Assembly: GCA_045589735.1 (NCBI GenBank)
Contig: JAZNPQ010000029.1
Coordinates: 1-21,065 of the forward strand
Source: RGIG3994 sp045589735
GTDB lineage: Bacteria; Bacillota; Clostridia; Oscillospirales; CAG-272
Reading direction: 5' to 3'
DNA: 21,065 bases
Part shown: positions 1 through 7,119 of the stretch, in pieces
How positions within the stretch are numbered: position 1 is the first letter of the stretch
Layout: each line of letters starts with the position of its first letter
Program-made: the position numbers and the translations under genes
The notes under the pieces: model-generated
The model's database searches: none
What the model was told of the DNA's origin: nothing
What the model saw: only the letters and a program-made list of their open reading frames with translations

Positions 1-21
1 AACCAAAAGTTCCTTTTTTGT

Positions 22-108
22 TGGTGCCGGCGGTGGGGGTCGAACCCACACGGTGTTGCCACCAACGGATTTTGAGTCCGTCAAGTCTGCCAATTCCATC
101 ACGCCGGC
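22..108 (-). tRNA. tRNA-Leu (anticodon CAA)
   Basis: Read on the minus strand, a 7-bp acceptor stem (GCCGGCG with CGCCGGC) closes a full cloverleaf. The anticodon stem encloses loop CTCAAAA, giving anticodon CAA (plus-strand positions 72-74), which reads UUG leucine codons. The long variable arm (GGTG/CACC stem) is the class II form expected for leucine. Discriminator A at 25 is followed by an encoded CCA at 24-22. It is transcribed from its own promoter 13 nt upstream and lies downstream of trmL and mnmA on the same strand. Confidence 0.96.
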
Positions 109-120
109 GCGTACTGTAAG

Positions 121-150
121 ATTATATCACAACTATACCAAAAAAGTCAA
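121..150 (-). promoter_or_regulatory. Sigma-A promoter of tRNA-Leu
   Basis: On the minus strand TTGACT (150-145) and TATAAT (126-121) are separated by 18 bp, with a TGA extension directly before the -10. The predicted start is a few bases before the mature tRNA 5' end at 108. The tRNA can therefore be made independently of mnmA, whose terminator lies just upstream. Confidence 0.8.
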
Positions 151-165
151 TAGCTTTTAAAAATA

Positions 166-195
166 AAAATGAAAAGTATTGCTACTTTTCATTTT
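166..195 (-). terminator. Intrinsic terminator of trmL-mnmA
   Basis: A perfect 13-bp inverted repeat (166-178 with 183-195) with a 4-nt loop follows the mnmA stop codon on the minus strand. The 3' arm runs into a T-rich tract. The stem is AT-rich, but position and T tract fit a Rho-independent terminator. Confidence 0.75.
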
Positions 196-204
196 CATAT
201 CTCT

Positions 205-1227
205 TTATAAAATAATTCCACCGCCGTAAAGCAGCTCGTCTCTGTATATTACGGCAGACTGTCCCGGTGCAGGCGCGCGTTGAGGCTCGTCGAAAACTAT
301 TCTCAAACGACCGTCGCCCATATCGAAGATTTGCGCCGACGCAGGTGTGTGCGCGTATCTTATTTTTACATAATATTTTTCATCAAAGGAAAACGCTTTC
401 GATATATTAGCAGAGTGTACCGTTATCTCTTTTGTAAACAGCTCTTCGTTGCGACCGAGCGTTACGGTGTTTTTTTTTGCATCTTTTGATAAAACGTACA
501 TAGGCTCACCAAACGCAACGCCAAGCCCTTTGCGCTGTCCAACGGTATAGTGAATAGAGCCTATGTGCTTTCCTATTACGTTACCGCTTTTGTCAAGATA
601 ATCACCGTTTTGAATTTTTATATTGGGTGTGCTTTTCACTATAAATGAAGCATAATCACCGTCGGAAATAAAGCAGATATCCTGACTGTCCTTTCGTTCC
701 GCGTTTATAAATCCGTTAGCCGCCGCGATCTCTCTTATGACGGATTTGGTCATATCTCCAAGCGGAAAAAGGGAAGCGTTTATTTGTTTTTCGTCAAGCT
801 GCCACAGCACGTAGCTCTGATCTTTTTTTGAATCAGCGGCACATTTTATAAGTGTATGACCGTTGACATTTTCTTTTCTTGAATAATGACCTGTAGCGAT
901 GCCGTCAAATCCGTGCTCTAACGCATAATCAAGGAAAAGCCCGAATTTGATTTTTTTATTGCAGGTAACGCAAGGATTGGGGGTTTCTCCGTTAATATAA
1001 GAAAGACAAAATTCTTTTTTTATAAGCTCGTCAAACTCGTTTCTAAAATCAAGAGTTATATGCTCGATTCCTATTTTTTTGCATATCTTTGCGGCGTCCT
1101 CGGCGTCTGAAGCATTGCCCGACAAAAGCATCGTCGCGCCAACAGTCTCATATCCGTTCTCTTTTAATTTTAATGCGGCAACGGCACTGTCAACACCGCC
1201 GCTCATTGCACAAAGTATCTTTTTCAT
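205..1227 (-). CDS. mnmA: tRNA-specific 2-thiouridylase MnmA
   Basis: MnmA adenylates and thiolates U34 of tRNA-Lys, -Glu and -Gln to give s2U, using persulfide sulfur relayed from a cysteine desulfurase in the cytoplasm. The 340-residue product starts with the PP-loop ATP motif SGGVDS (residues 9-14). It has the conserved block NPCVTCNKKIKF with the first catalytic cysteine (about residue 89), the second catalytic cysteine in QDICFI (about 185), and the C-terminal block RAPAPGQSAV. Length is close to the usual 355-370. I chose the ATG at 1227, two bases after the trmL stop, because it gives the family N-terminus MKKILCAMSGG. A GTG at 1242 would add five residues overlapping trmL. The ribosome binding site (GGAACGG, inside trmL) is weak, so translational coupling to trmL is likely. 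Confidence 0.95.
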   Translation of the reverse strand: MKKILCAMSGGVDSAVAALKLKENGYETVGATMLLSGNASDAEDAAKICKKIGIEHITLDFRNEFDELIKKEFCLSYINGETPNPCVTCNKKIKFGLFLDYALEHGFDGIATGHYSRKENVNGHTLIKCAADSKKDQSYVLWQLDEKQINASLFPLGDMTKSVIREIAAANGFINAERKDSQDICFISDGDYASFIVKSTPNIKIQNGDYLDKSGNVIGKHIGSIHYTVGQRKGLGVAFGEPMYVLSKDAKKNTVTLGRNEELFTKEITVHSANISKAFSFDEKYYVKIRYAHTPASAQIFDMGDGRLRIVFDEPQRAPAPGQSAVIYRDELLYGGGIIL

Positions 1228-1229
1228 AT

Positions 1230-1730
1230 TCAACCGTTCCACGAGAATTTCGTAAGCTCGCCCGAGTCAAGTAAGCCTTCATAATTTCGTTGCCTTAAAA
1301 CCTCATAAACCGCAATCGCTGCCGAATTTGAAAGATTCAGCGACCGCAGATGATTCCTCATAGGTATTCTGACAGTTCTTTCGGGGTTTTTATATAACAG
1401 CTCCTCGGGAAGTCCTTTCGTTTCTTTTCCAAACATTAAAAATACCTTTTGAGGATATTCTATCTCTGAAAATCCTTTCGGTGCTTTCGTCGAGAAATAA
1501 TACACCTCGGCATCGGGATTTTTCGCATAGAAATCTTCGATGTTTTCGTAATACGTGATATCAAGCTGATGCCAATAATCAAGTCCCGCGCGCTTAAGCT
1601 TTCGGTCGTCTATTTCAAAGCCAAGCGGCTTTATAAGATGGAGCGACGCACCGACAGCCGCGCAGGTTCTTGCTATATTTCCCGTATTTTGCGGTATCTC
1701 GGGTTCAAGTAAAACTATATTTATATCCAT
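1230..1730 (-). CDS. trmL: tRNA (cytidine/uridine-34-2'-O)-methyltransferase TrmL, SPOUT family
   Basis: TrmL uses S-adenosylmethionine to methylate the 2'-OH of the wobble base of tRNA-Leu isoacceptors CAA and UAA. The 166-residue product has the family N-terminus MDINIVLLEPEIPQNTGNIA, the FGKETKGLP loop and the C-terminal SAM knot IPM...RSLNLSNSAAIAVYE typical of SPOUT enzymes. The start at 1730 is preceded by GGAG with 5-nt spacing; an in-frame ATG at 1853 would lie upstream of the promoter and lacks homologous sequence, so it was not used. The gene is first in a two-gene unit with mnmA and points at the tRNA-Leu(CAA) gene, a probable substrate. The orthologue in some Bacillota is annotated cspR or yibK-like. 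Confidence 0.93.
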   Translation of the reverse strand: MDINIVLLEPEIPQNTGNIARTCAAVGASLHLIKPLGFEIDDRKLKRAGLDYWHQLDITYYENIEDFYAKNPDAEVYYFSTKAPKGFSEIEYPQKVFLMFGKETKGLPEELLYKNPERTVRIPMRNHLRSLNLSNSAAIAVYEVLRQRNYEGLLDSGELTKFSWNG

Positions 1731-1760
1731 TTCGTCTCCATAAATTTTTATTATAGAACA

Positions 1761-1789
1761 ATTATAACACAGACGGTGTTTTTTTGCAA
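1761..1789 (-). promoter_or_regulatory. Sigma-A promoter of trmL-mnmA
   Basis: On the minus strand TTGCAA (1789-1784), a 17-bp spacer, and a perfect TATAAT (1766-1761) preceded by TGT (extended -10). The predicted transcript starts near 1754, giving a leader of roughly 25 nt before the trmL ATG. Confidence 0.8.
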
Positions 1790-1870
1790 TATCTTTAAGT
1801 CTCTTACTAAAAATATCAGGTTTTCTAATAAAATTTACAAAAAGGTCGTGCATTTTATCTTAATATGTAG

Positions 1871-1876
1871 TATAAT
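1871..1876 (+). promoter_or_regulatory. Candidate -10 element for secA
   Basis: A perfect TATAAT lies 41 bp before the secA start. No good -35 hexamer is seen 16-18 bp upstream (GTGCAT at 1848-1853 is the best), so this is a candidate only. The site faces away from the trmL promoter. Confidence 0.45.
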
Positions 1877-1916
1877 AAAGTGATAGACTATATTTTTTGA
1901 AAGGTAAATATAAAAA

Positions 1917-4694
1917 ATGGGACTTATAAATGCAATTTTCGGTACTTACAGTGAGCGTCAGATAAAAAAGATAAAAAAGCTTGCTCGTCAGGTCGATGCT
2001 CTTTCGGATAAATACGGCGCTATGTCAAATGACGAGCTTCGCGGAATTACCGCTCTTTTAAAAGAGCGTCTTAATTCCGGTGAAACGCTTGACGATATTT
2101 TGCCCGATGCCTTTGCCGCTGTAAGAGAGGCGGATCACAGAGTTCTCGGCAAGCGTCCGTTCTTCGTTCAGATAATGGGTGGTATACTTCTTCATCAGGG
2201 AAGAATTGCGGAAATGAAAACAGGTGAAGGAAAGACGCTTGTTGCAACAATGCCTGCATATCTTAACGCCTTAGCTGGTCATGGTGTTCACATCGTAACG
2301 GTAAACGATTATCTTGCAAGACGTGACAGCGAAGAAATGGGACGTGTGTATGAGTTTTTAGGTCTCACGACAGGTCTTGTTGTTCACGGACAGAGCAGAG
2401 GCGAAAAGCAAGCCGCTTACGCCGCCGATATCACATACGGAACTAATAACGAATTCGGATTCGACTATCTTCGTGACAATATGGTTGTTTACAAAGAGCA
2501 GATGGTTCAAAGAGGTCACGCTTTCGCTATAGTTGACGAGGTTGACTCCATACTTATTGATGAAGCCAGAACTCCGCTTATCATTTCGGGTGAGGGTGAA
2601 GAGTCTACAGACATGTATGAAAAGGCTGACAAATTTGTTTCTCGTCTCAAAAAGCTCGTTATAAAGGAGCTTGACGAAAAAGAAAACCACGACTCACTTG
2701 ATGCCGACTATATCGTATACGAAAAGCGTAACAATGCTGTTCTGACTCCGTTGGGTGCTAAAAAAGCCGAGAGCTTTTTCGGTGTTGAAAATTTCACGGA
2801 TTCTGCTAATACCGAGCTTGCGCACTACGTAAATAATGCGATACGCGCCCACGGATGTATGCACAGAGACCAGGACTATATAGTTAACGACAACGGTGTT
2901 GTTATCGTTGACTCCTTTACAGGACGTCTTATGCCGGGACGCCGTTATTCCAACGGTCTGCATCAGGCAATAGAAGCAAAAGAACACGTTAAGGTTCAGA
3001 AAGAGAACAAAACACTTGCAACGATAACCTTTCAGAATTTCTTCCGTATGTATCATAAGCTTTCGGGTATGACGGGAACCGCTCTTACAGAGCAGGAGGA
3101 GTTCCGTGAAATATACGGTCTTGACGTTGTCGAGGTCCCGACAAACAAGCCTATGGTGCGTATAGATGCTCCCGATAACGTTTATAAAAATACGCGCGGA
3201 AAATACAACGCAATAATTGAGCAGATAAAGGAATGTCACGAAAAGGGTCAGCCTGTTCTTGTCGGTACTATCACTATTGACAAATCAGAAGAGCTTTCGG
3301 CAAAGCTTAAACGTGAGGGAATAAAGCATAACGTTCTCAACGCAAAATATCACGAAAAGGAAGCCGAAATAGTTGCGCAGGCGGGCAGACTTGGGGCTGT
3401 AACGATTTCTACTAACATGGCAGGACGTGGAACCGACATTATGCTTGGCGGTAATCCCGAGTTTATGGCAAAAGCAGAGATGCGTAAAATGGAGATCCGC
3501 GAGGACCTTATTGCCTCAGCTACCGGTACTGCTGAGATTGACGACGAGGACGTAAATGAAGCTCGCAGAATATTCAGAGAGCTTTACGAGAAGTACAAGG
3601 AGCAGATAGAGCCGGAAGCGAATAAAGTCAGAGAAGCAGGCGGACTTTATATAATCGGTACAGAGCGTCACGAAAGCCGACGCATAGACAATCAGCTTCG
3701 CGGAAGATCGGGTCGTCAGGGAGATCCCGGCGAATCCAAATTCTATCTTTCGCTTGAAGACGATCTTATGCGTCTTTTCGGTAGCGAACGTATTTTGAGT
3801 ATTGTTGAGCGTCTCGGACTTGAAGAGGATATGCCGATAAACGCAGGGATACTTTCTAACTCAATCGAATCAGCTCAAAAGAGAATTGAGGATAACAACT
3901 TTAAGCGCAGACGCGACGTTATCACCTACGATGATGTTATGAACCAACAGCGCGCCATCATTTATAAACAGCGCGGCGAGGTTCTTAACGGAGAAAATGT
4001 TTCCGAAACTATTCTTTCAATGATACGTTCTACAGTAGAAGAAACCGTTGAACGCTTTACGTCGGGAGATTCTTCTATGGATTGGGATCTTGTCGGTCTT
4101 AAAAATTATTATCTTGGTCTTATAACAGAACCGGATGATTTCGATTACTCGGACGATGAACGCAAAAAGCTTAAGAAAAACGAATTTACCTCAATGCTAG
4201 TTGACCGCGCTGTCAAAAAATATCACGAAAAAGAAGAAATGTTCGGCGCTGAGACATTCAGAGAGGTTGAACGTTCTGTGCTTCTTCGAAACGTTGATAA
4301 GCGTTGGATGGACCACATCGACGCTATGGATAATCTTAAGAGTGAGATAGGTCTTCAGGCGTACGCACAGCGCAATCCTGTAAACGAATACCGTATTGCG
4401 GGCGCCGAAATGTTTGACGAGATGATAGCAGAAATTCGTGAAGGTACTGTCAGAATGATACTCTCCATTCTACCGAGAGAAAAAGCAGTCGAGCGCGTAC
4501 AGGTGGCAAGAGCTGTAGCCGAGGGCTTTTCGGGCGGTCAAAGAAGACGAAAGGTTACTGTCGCGCCTCAGCAAAAGCCAAAGGGTATCACAATATCGGG
4601 TAAAGAGAAGATAGGAAGAAACGAGCCGTGTCCGTGCGGTTCGGGTAAAAAATATAAAAACTGTTGCGGCGCAAACCCGGGAGTAAACAGCTGA
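1917..4694 (+). CDS. secA: Protein translocase ATPase SecA
   Basis: SecA is the peripheral motor that drives unfolded preproteins through the SecYEG channel by ATP hydrolysis. The 925-residue product is full length. It has the nucleotide-binding domain with Walker A KTGEGKT (101-107) and the DEAD-type VDEVDSILIDEA (206-217). It also has the crosslinking-domain segment near FRMYHKLSGMTGTA, the second RecA-like domain (TNMAGRGTDI, then GRSGRQGDPG), the helical scaffold, and a C-terminal zinc-binding SEC-C motif CPCGSGKKYKNCC (905-917). The start matches the family N-terminus (MGLINAIFG). The site GAAAGG at 1899-1904 sits 12 nt upstream, slightly far. In many Bacillota prfB follows secA; here two unrelated membrane-protein genes follow instead, the first one nucleotide after the stop. 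Confidence 0.98.
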   Translation: MGLINAIFGTYSERQIKKIKKLARQVDALSDKYGAMSNDELRGITALLKERLNSGETLDDILPDAFAAVREADHRVLGKRPFFVQIMGGILLHQGRIAEMKTGEGKTLVATMPAYLNALAGHGVHIVTVNDYLARRDSEEMGRVYEFLGLTTGLVVHGQSRGEKQAAYAADITYGTNNEFGFDYLRDNMVVYKEQMVQRGHAFAIVDEVDSILIDEARTPLIISGEGEESTDMYEKADKFVSRLKKLVIKELDEKENHDSLDADYIVYEKRNNAVLTPLGAKKAESFFGVENFTDSANTELAHYVNNAIRAHGCMHRDQDYIVNDNGVVIVDSFTGRLMPGRRYSNGLHQAIEAKEHVKVQKENKTLATITFQNFFRMYHKLSGMTGTALTEQEEFREIYGLDVVEVPTNKPMVRIDAPDNVYKNTRGKYNAIIEQIKECHEKGQPVLVGTITIDKSEELSAKLKREGIKHNVLNAKYHEKEAEIVAQAGRLGAVTISTNMAGRGTDIMLGGNPEFMAKAEMRKMEIREDLIASATGTAEIDDEDVNEARRIFRELYEKYKEQIEPEANKVREAGGLYIIGTERHESRRIDNQLRGRSGRQGDPGESKFYLSLEDDLMRLFGSERILSIVERLGLEEDMPINAGILSNSIESAQKRIEDNNFKRRRDVITYDDVMNQQRAIIYKQRGEVLNGENVSETILSMIRSTVEETVERFTSGDSSMDWDLVGLKNYYLGLITEPDDFDYSDDERKKLKKNEFTSMLVDRAVKKYHEKEEMFGAETFREVERSVLLRNVDKRWMDHIDAMDNLKSEIGLQAYAQRNPVNEYRIAGAEMFDEMIAEIREGTVRMILSILPREKAVERVQVARAVAEGFSGGQRRRKVTVAPQQKPKGITISGKEKIGRNEPCPCGSGKKYKNCCGANPGVNS

Positions 4695-4695
4695 T

Positions 4696-5421
4696 ATGGG
4701 ATTCGGTATACTTTTCATAGGATATATCGCGGCGTATATAATGTCACTTGCCGGAGCGTACGGATGCTTTCCTGCAATAATCGGATGTGTGGTAATGCTG
4801 TACGCTCTTACTAAGCTTGTTGACTATGAGCCGTTTTTCAAATATGCGTTCTTTTCCTTGATTCTATTGACACTTTGCGTAGGGTATCGACTTTTCGATG
4901 AAGTAACAGTTATGTTCGGCTCTCATTTGCCGTGGTTCCTCGGACACAATGCAACCAAAACTGTTTTTGCCTACGGAAAAGTACTGTCTGATCTGCTATT
5001 CAATTCGATGTTATTCATCGCTATATATAAAATAGCTAAAGCAACAGAGGTCGAGAAGATTCAAAAGTCTGCTATAAGAAACGTGGTTTTCTTTGCGTTG
5101 TATTCCGTATTGAGCATAGTAATTGAGATATATCCTAACAGATATATTTTTATGGCTGCGATGATAGTTAATCTCGCGACTGTCATACTGAACTGTGTTT
5201 GTATATGCTCTTGCTATATGCGTATATGCGACGAATCCGACAGGGATATGACCGCGAAGCGCTCAAAAATTGAGGCGGTCAATAAATTTCGCGATGAATT
5301 TGACAGAAGAGAAGAAAAGGCAAGAGAGGCTCACAAGGCCTATCATATGCAAAAGATACACAAACGGCTTGACAGAATAGAGCAGGGTAAGAAGCATAGT
5401 CAAGCTAAAAAGAAAAAATAA
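4696..5421 (+). CDS. Uncharacterised six-helix membrane protein with charged C-terminal tail
   Basis: I do not recognise this 241-residue protein. It shows about six hydrophobic segments (roughly residues 2-20, 24-42, 49-66, 92-114, 127-145 and 151-175). A strongly charged Lys/Arg/Glu-rich tail (178-241) follows that is likely helical and cytoplasmic. Its ATG begins one base after the secA stop, so it is probably translationally coupled to secA. The segment FPAIIGCVVMLYALTKLVDY (25-44) aligns without gaps to LPDIIGYILISVGLTRLSDM in the next gene, so both belong to one family. No catalytic motif is visible. A link with membrane protein biogenesis is suggested only by position behind secA. Confidence 0.8.
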   Translation: MGFGILFIGYIAAYIMSLAGAYGCFPAIIGCVVMLYALTKLVDYEPFFKYAFFSLILLTLCVGYRLFDEVTVMFGSHLPWFLGHNATKTVFAYGKVLSDLLFNSMLFIAIYKIAKATEVEKIQKSAIRNVVFFALYSVLSIVIEIYPNRYIFMAAMIVNLATVILNCVCICSCYMRICDESDRDMTAKRSKIEAVNKFRDEFDRREEKAREAHKAYHMQKIHKRLDRIEQGKKHSQAKKKK

Positions 5422-5438
5422 TCGGAGGGGAGCAAAAA

Positions 5439-6830
5439 ATGACAGACCCACAAAACAAAAGAGCGAAAAAAATGGGCTTAGGTCTTATATCGGCAGGCTT
5501 TATATTCTTCTTCTTTCCTGATTTTACCGTGCTTGATATTCTACCTGACATTATAGGATATATTCTTATTTCTGTCGGGCTTACAAGGCTTTCCGATATG
5601 TACGACGAATTTACCGATACAAAAAAAGCATTTCATCGACTTATTTTGTTCGGAATTGCAAAAATACTCGGAGTGTTTATAGTTTATCTTTTCAGCGACG
5701 GAAATGAACAGCCGACAACCATACTTACGACCGTATTTATTCTTGCAGCTGCGGAGTGTTTACTTTTGATACCTGCATACTTAAAATTTTTTAATGCTCT
5801 CGTTCACGCAGCAACAAGACTTGACGGTAAAGCAATATTTGAAGGTCCAAAAGGCAAAACAGGCTATGCGGATAAAATAAAAACGTTTACGGTATCATTT
5901 GTTGTAATAAAAAATCTGTTGTGGTTCTTGCCAGAAACGCAAGCACTTGCAGTAACCGACAACTTCCAATCCTACAATTACAGTAGGTACGATTTTATAA
6001 ATCATTTCAGACTTTTGAGTATGATAATAATATTGGTCGTCGGTATTATTTGGCTTGCAAAAATAAGAAAATATATGTCCTCAATAATAAAGGACGAGCC
6101 TTTTATGGAACGTCTTTTTGATAAGTACAAAACCGAAATACTGCCTGACGCTTCAATATTAGCAAAAAGAAAGTTGAATCTCGCGCTGTCAATGTTTATG
6201 ATAGGCGCGATACTCTCGATAGATTTTTATATTGGGGGAAACGAAGGCTTAAATATTATACCGGACACACTTTCGGCAATATGCTTTTTCCTTGGCAGTG
6301 TGATGCTTGCCGATAAGACGAGCAATATAAAGCTACCGGCTGTTTCTTTGTCGGTGATTTACGGTATAGTTTCGGCTGTATCGTATTGGCTTTCATACGA
6401 TTTTTCGCAGAAGCATCATCCTTTTGATGTTTCAAGAAAGCCGGCCGCTTTTCAGTATTGGAATACGCTGTTTGCTCTTTCGGTCATTGAAGCTATACTT
6501 TTTATATCAACAGTTATAGTTATATGTTTGCTGATTTACGAAAGCGTAAAAAAGAACACCGGGTATACGCCTGTACACGCAACTATAGATCCCTTGGCAA
6601 GAGCAGCGGAGCTTCACAGAGCTGTACGAAATATGTTGACAGTTTCTTGTGTATTTGGCGGTCTTTCCGCAATAGGCACAAGCTTTCGAGTATACGCATT
6701 TTCCATCTACTCGATTGCCGAGGTCTCGTGGTTAATAGAATTTACCGTAACAGCAATATTTGCGGGAACGTTTATATTTATGCTTTATAAAATCAAAGAA
6801 AAAGCGGAAGAAAAATATCTGTTTTCGTAA
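5439..6830 (+). CDS. Uncharacterised polytopic membrane protein with internal duplication
   Basis: The 463-residue protein has about ten or more hydrophobic segments and no recognised enzymatic motif. The ribosome binding site GGAGGGG lies just before the ATG. Residues 33-53 (DILPDIIGYILISVGLTRLSD) and 272-292 (NIIPDTLSAICFFLGSVMLAD) match each other in spacing and pattern. Each is preceded by a glycine-containing helix and followed by further helices, which suggests that the protein arose from tandem duplication of a unit of about 235 residues. The same motif occurs once in the preceding 241-residue protein. The two genes are 17 nt apart and probably cotranscribed with secA. Confidence 0.8.
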   Translation: MTDPQNKRAKKMGLGLISAGFIFFFFPDFTVLDILPDIIGYILISVGLTRLSDMYDEFTDTKKAFHRLILFGIAKILGVFIVYLFSDGNEQPTTILTTVFILAAAECLLLIPAYLKFFNALVHAATRLDGKAIFEGPKGKTGYADKIKTFTVSFVVIKNLLWFLPETQALAVTDNFQSYNYSRYDFINHFRLLSMIIILVVGIIWLAKIRKYMSSIIKDEPFMERLFDKYKTEILPDASILAKRKLNLALSMFMIGAILSIDFYIGGNEGLNIIPDTLSAICFFLGSVMLADKTSNIKLPAVSLSVIYGIVSAVSYWLSYDFSQKHHPFDVSRKPAAFQYWNTLFALSVIEAILFISTVIVICLLIYESVKKNTGYTPVHATIDPLARAAELHRAVRNMLTVSCVFGGLSAIGTSFRVYAFSIYSIAEVSWLIEFTVTAIFAGTFIFMLYKIKEKAEEKYLFS

Positions 6831-6873
6831 TAATATACGCGCTTTTTGCAAATAATTATCTTGTAATTCCCGA

Positions 6874-6901
6874 TGAATTATAAAGTATCGCTGAATTATA
6901 A
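6874..6901 (+). repeat. Direct repeat TGAATTATAA before the Asn/Gln-rich peptide gene
   Basis: Two identical 10-mers at 6874-6883 and 6892-6901 start 18 bp apart. The second runs into the ribosome binding site of the peptide gene. They could be an operator or mRNA control site, or simply AT-rich chance similarity. Confidence 0.4.
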
Positions 6902-6911
6902 GGAGATAATT

Positions 6912-7040
6912 ATGTCAAACAACAAGAACAACCAGAATCAGAACCAGAATCAGAACAACAATAAGCAAAATAACAATCAAAATCAGAAGCAGAACAACAA
7001 TCAGAATCAGAACAATAACCAGAAGCAGAACAACAGATAA
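6912..7040 (+). CDS. 42-residue Asn/Gln-rich peptide
   Basis: This small gene starts with ATG at 6912, preceded by AAGGAG (6900-6905) with ideal 6-nt spacing, and ends with TAA at 7040. The peptide begins MSNNKNNQNQNQ and consists of 23 Asn, 12 Gln, 4 Lys, 1 Arg, 1 Ser and the initiator Met, with no acidic or hydrophobic residue. It is therefore basic, soluble and low-complexity. A strong GC hairpin follows 22 bp after the stop, so the unit looks like an independent transcript. Its function is unknown. Composition recalls the Gln/Asn-rich gamma-type spore proteins of Bacillus, thought to be amino acid stores, but no germination protease site is visible and homology is not claimed. Confidence 0.65.
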   Translation: MSNNKNNQNQNQNQNNNKQNNNQNQKQNNNQNQNNNQKQNNR

Positions 7041-7062
7041 CTATCTGTTTATGAATTTTGGA

Positions 7063-7086
7063 TCCGCCGCCCAAAAGGGCGGCGGA
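7063..7086 (+). terminator. GC-rich hairpin, probable terminator of the Asn/Gln peptide gene
   Basis: A perfect 10-bp stem (TCCGCCGCCC with GGGCGGCGGA) closes an AAAA loop. No T tract follows on either strand, so it is an atypical intrinsic terminator or a 3'-end stabilising structure. It separates the peptide gene from pcrA. Confidence 0.5.
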
Positions 7087-7119
7087 AATGTCAAATAATA
7101 CATAGAAAGCAAAAAAGAT

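Noticed and set aside
2694..3239. Long open frame of 181 codons on the minus strand inside secA
   Set aside because: Antisense to a conserved gene, no ribosome binding site, low-complexity Cys/Val/Phe-rich translation typical of shadow frames.
6912..7040. Asn/Gln peptide region as a simple microsatellite with no gene
   Set aside because: The reading frame starts with an ideal Shine-Dalgarno and ATG, uses mixed synonymous codons and ends with a stop before a hairpin, which fits a gene better than a bare repeat; expression remains unproven.
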